From UBA11612 sp964475755 (GTDB lineage: Bacteria > Pseudomonadota > Alphaproteobacteria > Rhodospirillales > Rhodospirillaceae), in NCBI GenBank assembly GCA_964475755.1, contig CAYYXR010000002.1:62001-126000 (forward strand): a stretch of DNA of 64,000 nucleotides. Reading direction: 5' to 3'. Both the position numbers and the translations under genes were made by a program. Below, one piece after another: positions 61,823 through 64,000 of this stretch (position 1 is the first letter of the stretch; every line of letters begins with the position of its first letter). The notes below the pieces were generated by a model that ran no database searches, was not told where the DNA came from, and worked only from the letters and a program-made list of their open reading frames with translations.

Positions 61823-62775
61823 GGCGTAGCCTTTCCGGTCAATGCGTTCGGGTCATTTGCGTCAAGTCCGATACGGCGAATTTCCCAGCGCAGATCGACA
61901 CCTGAGAAGTCCATGACCTTGCGACGAACCTGCTCACCAAGATTTTCGAGATCGGTAGCGGTGGCGCTGCCGGTGTTGATAAGAAAATTGGTGTGCTTCT
62001 TGGAGACCTGCGCGCCGCCGATCATCAGGCCGCGGCAACCGGCATCGCTGATCAGCGCCCAGGCTTTTTGGCCCGGAGGATTTGCGAAGGTGGAGCCGCC
62101 TGTGCGCGATTTGGTCGGCTGGCTTTCTTCACGTTCGGTGCGGATTTCACGAATACGCGCGCCGATCTTCTCTTTATCGCCGGGCTCGCCCTTCAATTCT
62201 GCGCCGACAAAAATCCAACGTTCGTCAACTTCCGTATGCCGATATGAAAAGCCCATGTCGCTGGCATTGAGGACGCGCACGGTTCCGCTTTCATCCAGCG
62301 CCGTGGCGCTGACAAAAACATCCTTGATCTCGCGTCCGTATGCGCCTGCGTTCATGCGCAGTGCGCCGCCGATGGTGCCCGGAATGCCCGTCAGGAATTC
62401 AAGGCCGGCTAAGGAGGCGTCGCGCGCCGCCGTGGCGACGCTTGCATCGGCAATGCCCGCTCCGCAGCGCACGGCTGTTCCTTCGGTCGTAAAGGTGCCA
62501 AAGGCTTTGCCCAGGCGGATCGTTACGCCCGGCACGCCGCCGTCGCGCACCAGCATGTTTGAGCCCAGGCCGATCACTGTAAGAGGCACGTCTTTCGGAC
62601 GGCTCTTCAGGAAAGCGCTCAAGTCTTCGGTGTCGGCGGGCGCAAAGAGCACTTCCGCCGGTCCGCCCACGCGGAACCACGTCAACCGTCCCAGGTCAGC
62701 CATGGGTTCGTAGCTGCCGCGAACGGGCGGCAGGCGATCCATGAGGCCGGATTGTGGGAGACGGGCTGTCATCAT
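61819..62775 (-). CDS. murB: UDP-N-acetylenolpyruvoylglucosamine reductase
   Basis: Flavoenzyme of muramic acid synthesis. 318 residues from the ATG at 62775; the longer frame (to 62877) is Arg-rich and lies within murC. FAD-binding motifs: LTWFRVGGPAEVLF, VIGLGSNMLVRDGG, GAGIADASV, GIPGTIGGALRMNAGAYG; catalytic Ser in RTGGSTFANPPG; C-terminal Glu region LGEQVRRKV. This is a type I/II MurB of ordinary length. ATG overlaps the murC stop (ATGA). Confidence 0.96.
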   Translation of the reverse strand: MMTARLPQSGLMDRLPPVRGSYEPMADLGRLTWFRVGGPAEVLFAPADTEDLSAFLKSRPKDVPLTVIGLGSNMLVRDGGVPGVTIRLGKAFGTFTTEGTAVRCGAGIADASVATAARDASLAGLEFLTGIPGTIGGALRMNAGAYGREIKDVFVSATALDESGTVRVLNASDMGFSYRHTEVDERWIFVGAELKGEPGDKEKIGARIREIRTEREESQPTKSRTGGSTFANPPGQKAWALISDAGCRGLMIGGAQVSKKHTNFLINTGSATATDLENLGEQVRRKVMDFSGVDLRWEIRRIGLDANDPNALTGKATP

Positions 62776-64000
62776 GCGGCGCCTCCGGCGCGTTTGCCAT
62801 CGTCCGTTTCGTGCAAGGCGGCAAGGTCGGCAGGCAAAGCTTGTGCCCACGCAGTGATGTTGCCGGCGCCGAGGCACACAACGACATCGCCGGGACCGGA
62901 AATATCGTCGATCACCGCAGCCAGATGTTTGGGCGACATAAGGGCGGTCACAGCCGGGTGTCCGTGATCGTGCAGACCGTTCACCAAGGCATCGCGGTCG
63001 TAGCCTTTGATCGGGGATTCACCGGCGGGGTAAACATCTGTCACCACGACGTGATCTGCATCGTTGAAGCACTGGCAGAAGTCTTCGAATAGAGACTGCA
63101 AACGGCTGTAGCGGTGCGGCTGCACGACGGCGATGACGCGTCCTTCCGCGGCTGTGCGCGCGGCCTTCAACACAGCGGCGATTTCCACCGGGTGATGTCC
63201 GTAATCGTCAATGATCGTCACGCCGTTGAATTCGCCGACCTTGGTAAAGCGGCGCTTGACCCCCTTGAATTGGGCGAGGCCCGATTTGATCACGTCGTCG
63301 GGAATACCCATTTCGGCCGCGACGGAAACAGCGGCAAGGGCATTTAATACATTGTGCTGACCGAACATCGGGACGTGAATGTCGGTGATCGTGCGCTCGC
63401 CTCCCGTCACGCGGTCCGAAACGGCGGCATCAAAACGCGCACCGGACATATCGAGCACGAGATTGAGGCCACGTACCTGTGCGGCCGGGCTGAGACCATA
63501 GGTGATGATCTTACGGTCGATGAGTTGCGGCAGGAGCGACTGCACCTCCGGGTGGTCGATGCATAGCACGCCAAAGCCGTAGAAAGGGATATGCTCGATG
63601 AAGCGGCGGAAGGCGTCTTTCAGTTTGGCGAAATCGCCGTAGAAATCCATATGCTCGGGATCGATATTGGTGATCACGGCGATGGTCGCGGGCAGGCGGT
63701 TGAAAGTGCCGTCAGACTCGTCAGCTTCCACCACCATCCACTCGCCATCACCAAGGCGGGCATTAGTGCCGTAGGCATTAATGATGCCGCCGTTGATGAC
63801 GGTCGGATCCAAATCCGCAGCATCCAGCACGCCGGCCACCAATGACGTTGTTGTGGTTTTGCCGTGCGTGCCGCCAATCGCCACGGACCATTTCAGGCGC
63901 ATGAGTTCGGCAAGCATCTCGGCACGGCGCACAATGGGCAGGTTAGCCTTGCGCGCGGCAACCACTTCCGGGTTGTCGGCTTTGACGGCGGATGAGATGA
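62772..64000 (-). CDS. murC: UDP-N-acetylmuramate--L-alanine ligase (5' partial)
   Basis: ATP-dependent amino-acid ligase adding L-Ala to UDP-MurNAc. About 408 residues are present; the gene runs off the window at its 5' end, where SSAVKADNPEVVAARKANLP continues the frame beyond the GTG at 63965. ATP site GGTHGKTTTTSLV, NIDPEHMDFYGD, and the C-terminal domain with IIDDYGHHPVEIAAVL and VVQPHRYSRLQSL. Upstream dcw genes (murG, ftsW) are expected beyond the window. Stop overlaps the murB start. Confidence 0.97.
   Translation of the reverse strand, partial: ISSAVKADNPEVVAARKANLPIVRRAEMLAELMRLKWSVAIGGTHGKTTTTSLVAGVLDAADLDPTVINGGIINAYGTNARLGDGEWMVVEADESDGTFNRLPATIAVITNIDPEHMDFYGDFAKLKDAFRRFIEHIPFYGFGVLCIDHPEVQSLLPQLIDRKIITYGLSPAAQVRGLNLVLDMSGARFDAAVSDRVTGGERTITDIHVPMFGQHNVLNALAAVSVAAEMGIPDDVIKSGLAQFKGVKRRFTKVGEFNGVTIIDDYGHHPVEIAAVLKAARTAAEGRVIAVVQPHRYSRLQSLFEDFCQCFNDADHVVVTDVYPAGESPIKGYDRDALVNGLHDHGHPAVTALMSPKHLAAVIDDISGPGDVVVCLGAGNITAWAQALPADLAALHETDDGKRAGGAA

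Noticed and set aside
62776..62877. N-terminal extension of murB
   Set aside because: It overlaps murC and is Arg/His-rich; the ATGA overlap at 62772-62775 is the normal coupling.

Overview
The window is a scaffold piece of an alphaproteobacterial chromosome. Two runs of exactly 100 N mark assembly gaps, so this is probably a draft or metagenome assembly. The class assignment rests on the order murC-murB-ddl-ftsQ-ftsA-ftsZ and lpxC-bamD-recN-ligA, on a long Ala/Pro-rich FtsZ linker, and on a short-chain fatty acyl regulator (ScfR/RamB type) divergent from isocitrate lyase. I cannot place it below class. No rRNA, tRNA, CRISPR array, insertion sequence or phage gene was seen.

Region by region. 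1-7.5 kb: a degenerate SDR protein, a Tat-exported VOC protein and a 2-hydroxyacid dehydrogenase face an operon of an ScfR regulator with two tandem FMN alpha-hydroxyacid oxidases; isocitrate lyase lies divergently across a palindrome-rich promoter region. This looks like a C2/2-hydroxyacid module around glyoxylate. 7.7-9.5 kb: FMN-binding protein, ApbE flavin transferase and a four-helix His-rich membrane protein, a likely membrane-to-periplasm electron relay. 9.6-21 kb: housekeeping genes (DksA-like, ettA, mlaA-mlaC, GST, metF, pcrA/uvrD, prmA) and a membrane histidine kinase. 20.6-31.8 kb: accessory genes, including an aminopeptidase P, an AT-rich HNH-like orphan, a SRAP protein and a run of small exported proteins, several with strong GGGAGG-type ribosome binding sites. 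31.8-42.5 kb: a catabolic stretch (Nudix, MDR reductase, TauD dioxygenase, metallo-beta-lactamase-fold hydrolase, amidase, two SDRs, D-2-hydroxyacid dehydrogenase) with a hybrid histidine kinase split by one in-frame TGA. 43-64 kb, almost all minus strand: murC to ftsZ, then lpxC-bamD-recN-ligA, separated by about 7.8 kb carrying an RND efflux pair, an enoyl-CoA hydratase, an exported creatininase-like protein and a nucleotidyl cyclase.

The best candidates for new biology are the three-gene flavin/heme relay with a Ser in place of the usual flavin-accepting Thr, the ScfR operator that abuts its own start codon, the split sensor kinase, the exported creatininase-like protein with altered metal ligands, and the exported-protein island at 26.4-30.0 kb that includes two internally duplicated unknown proteins.
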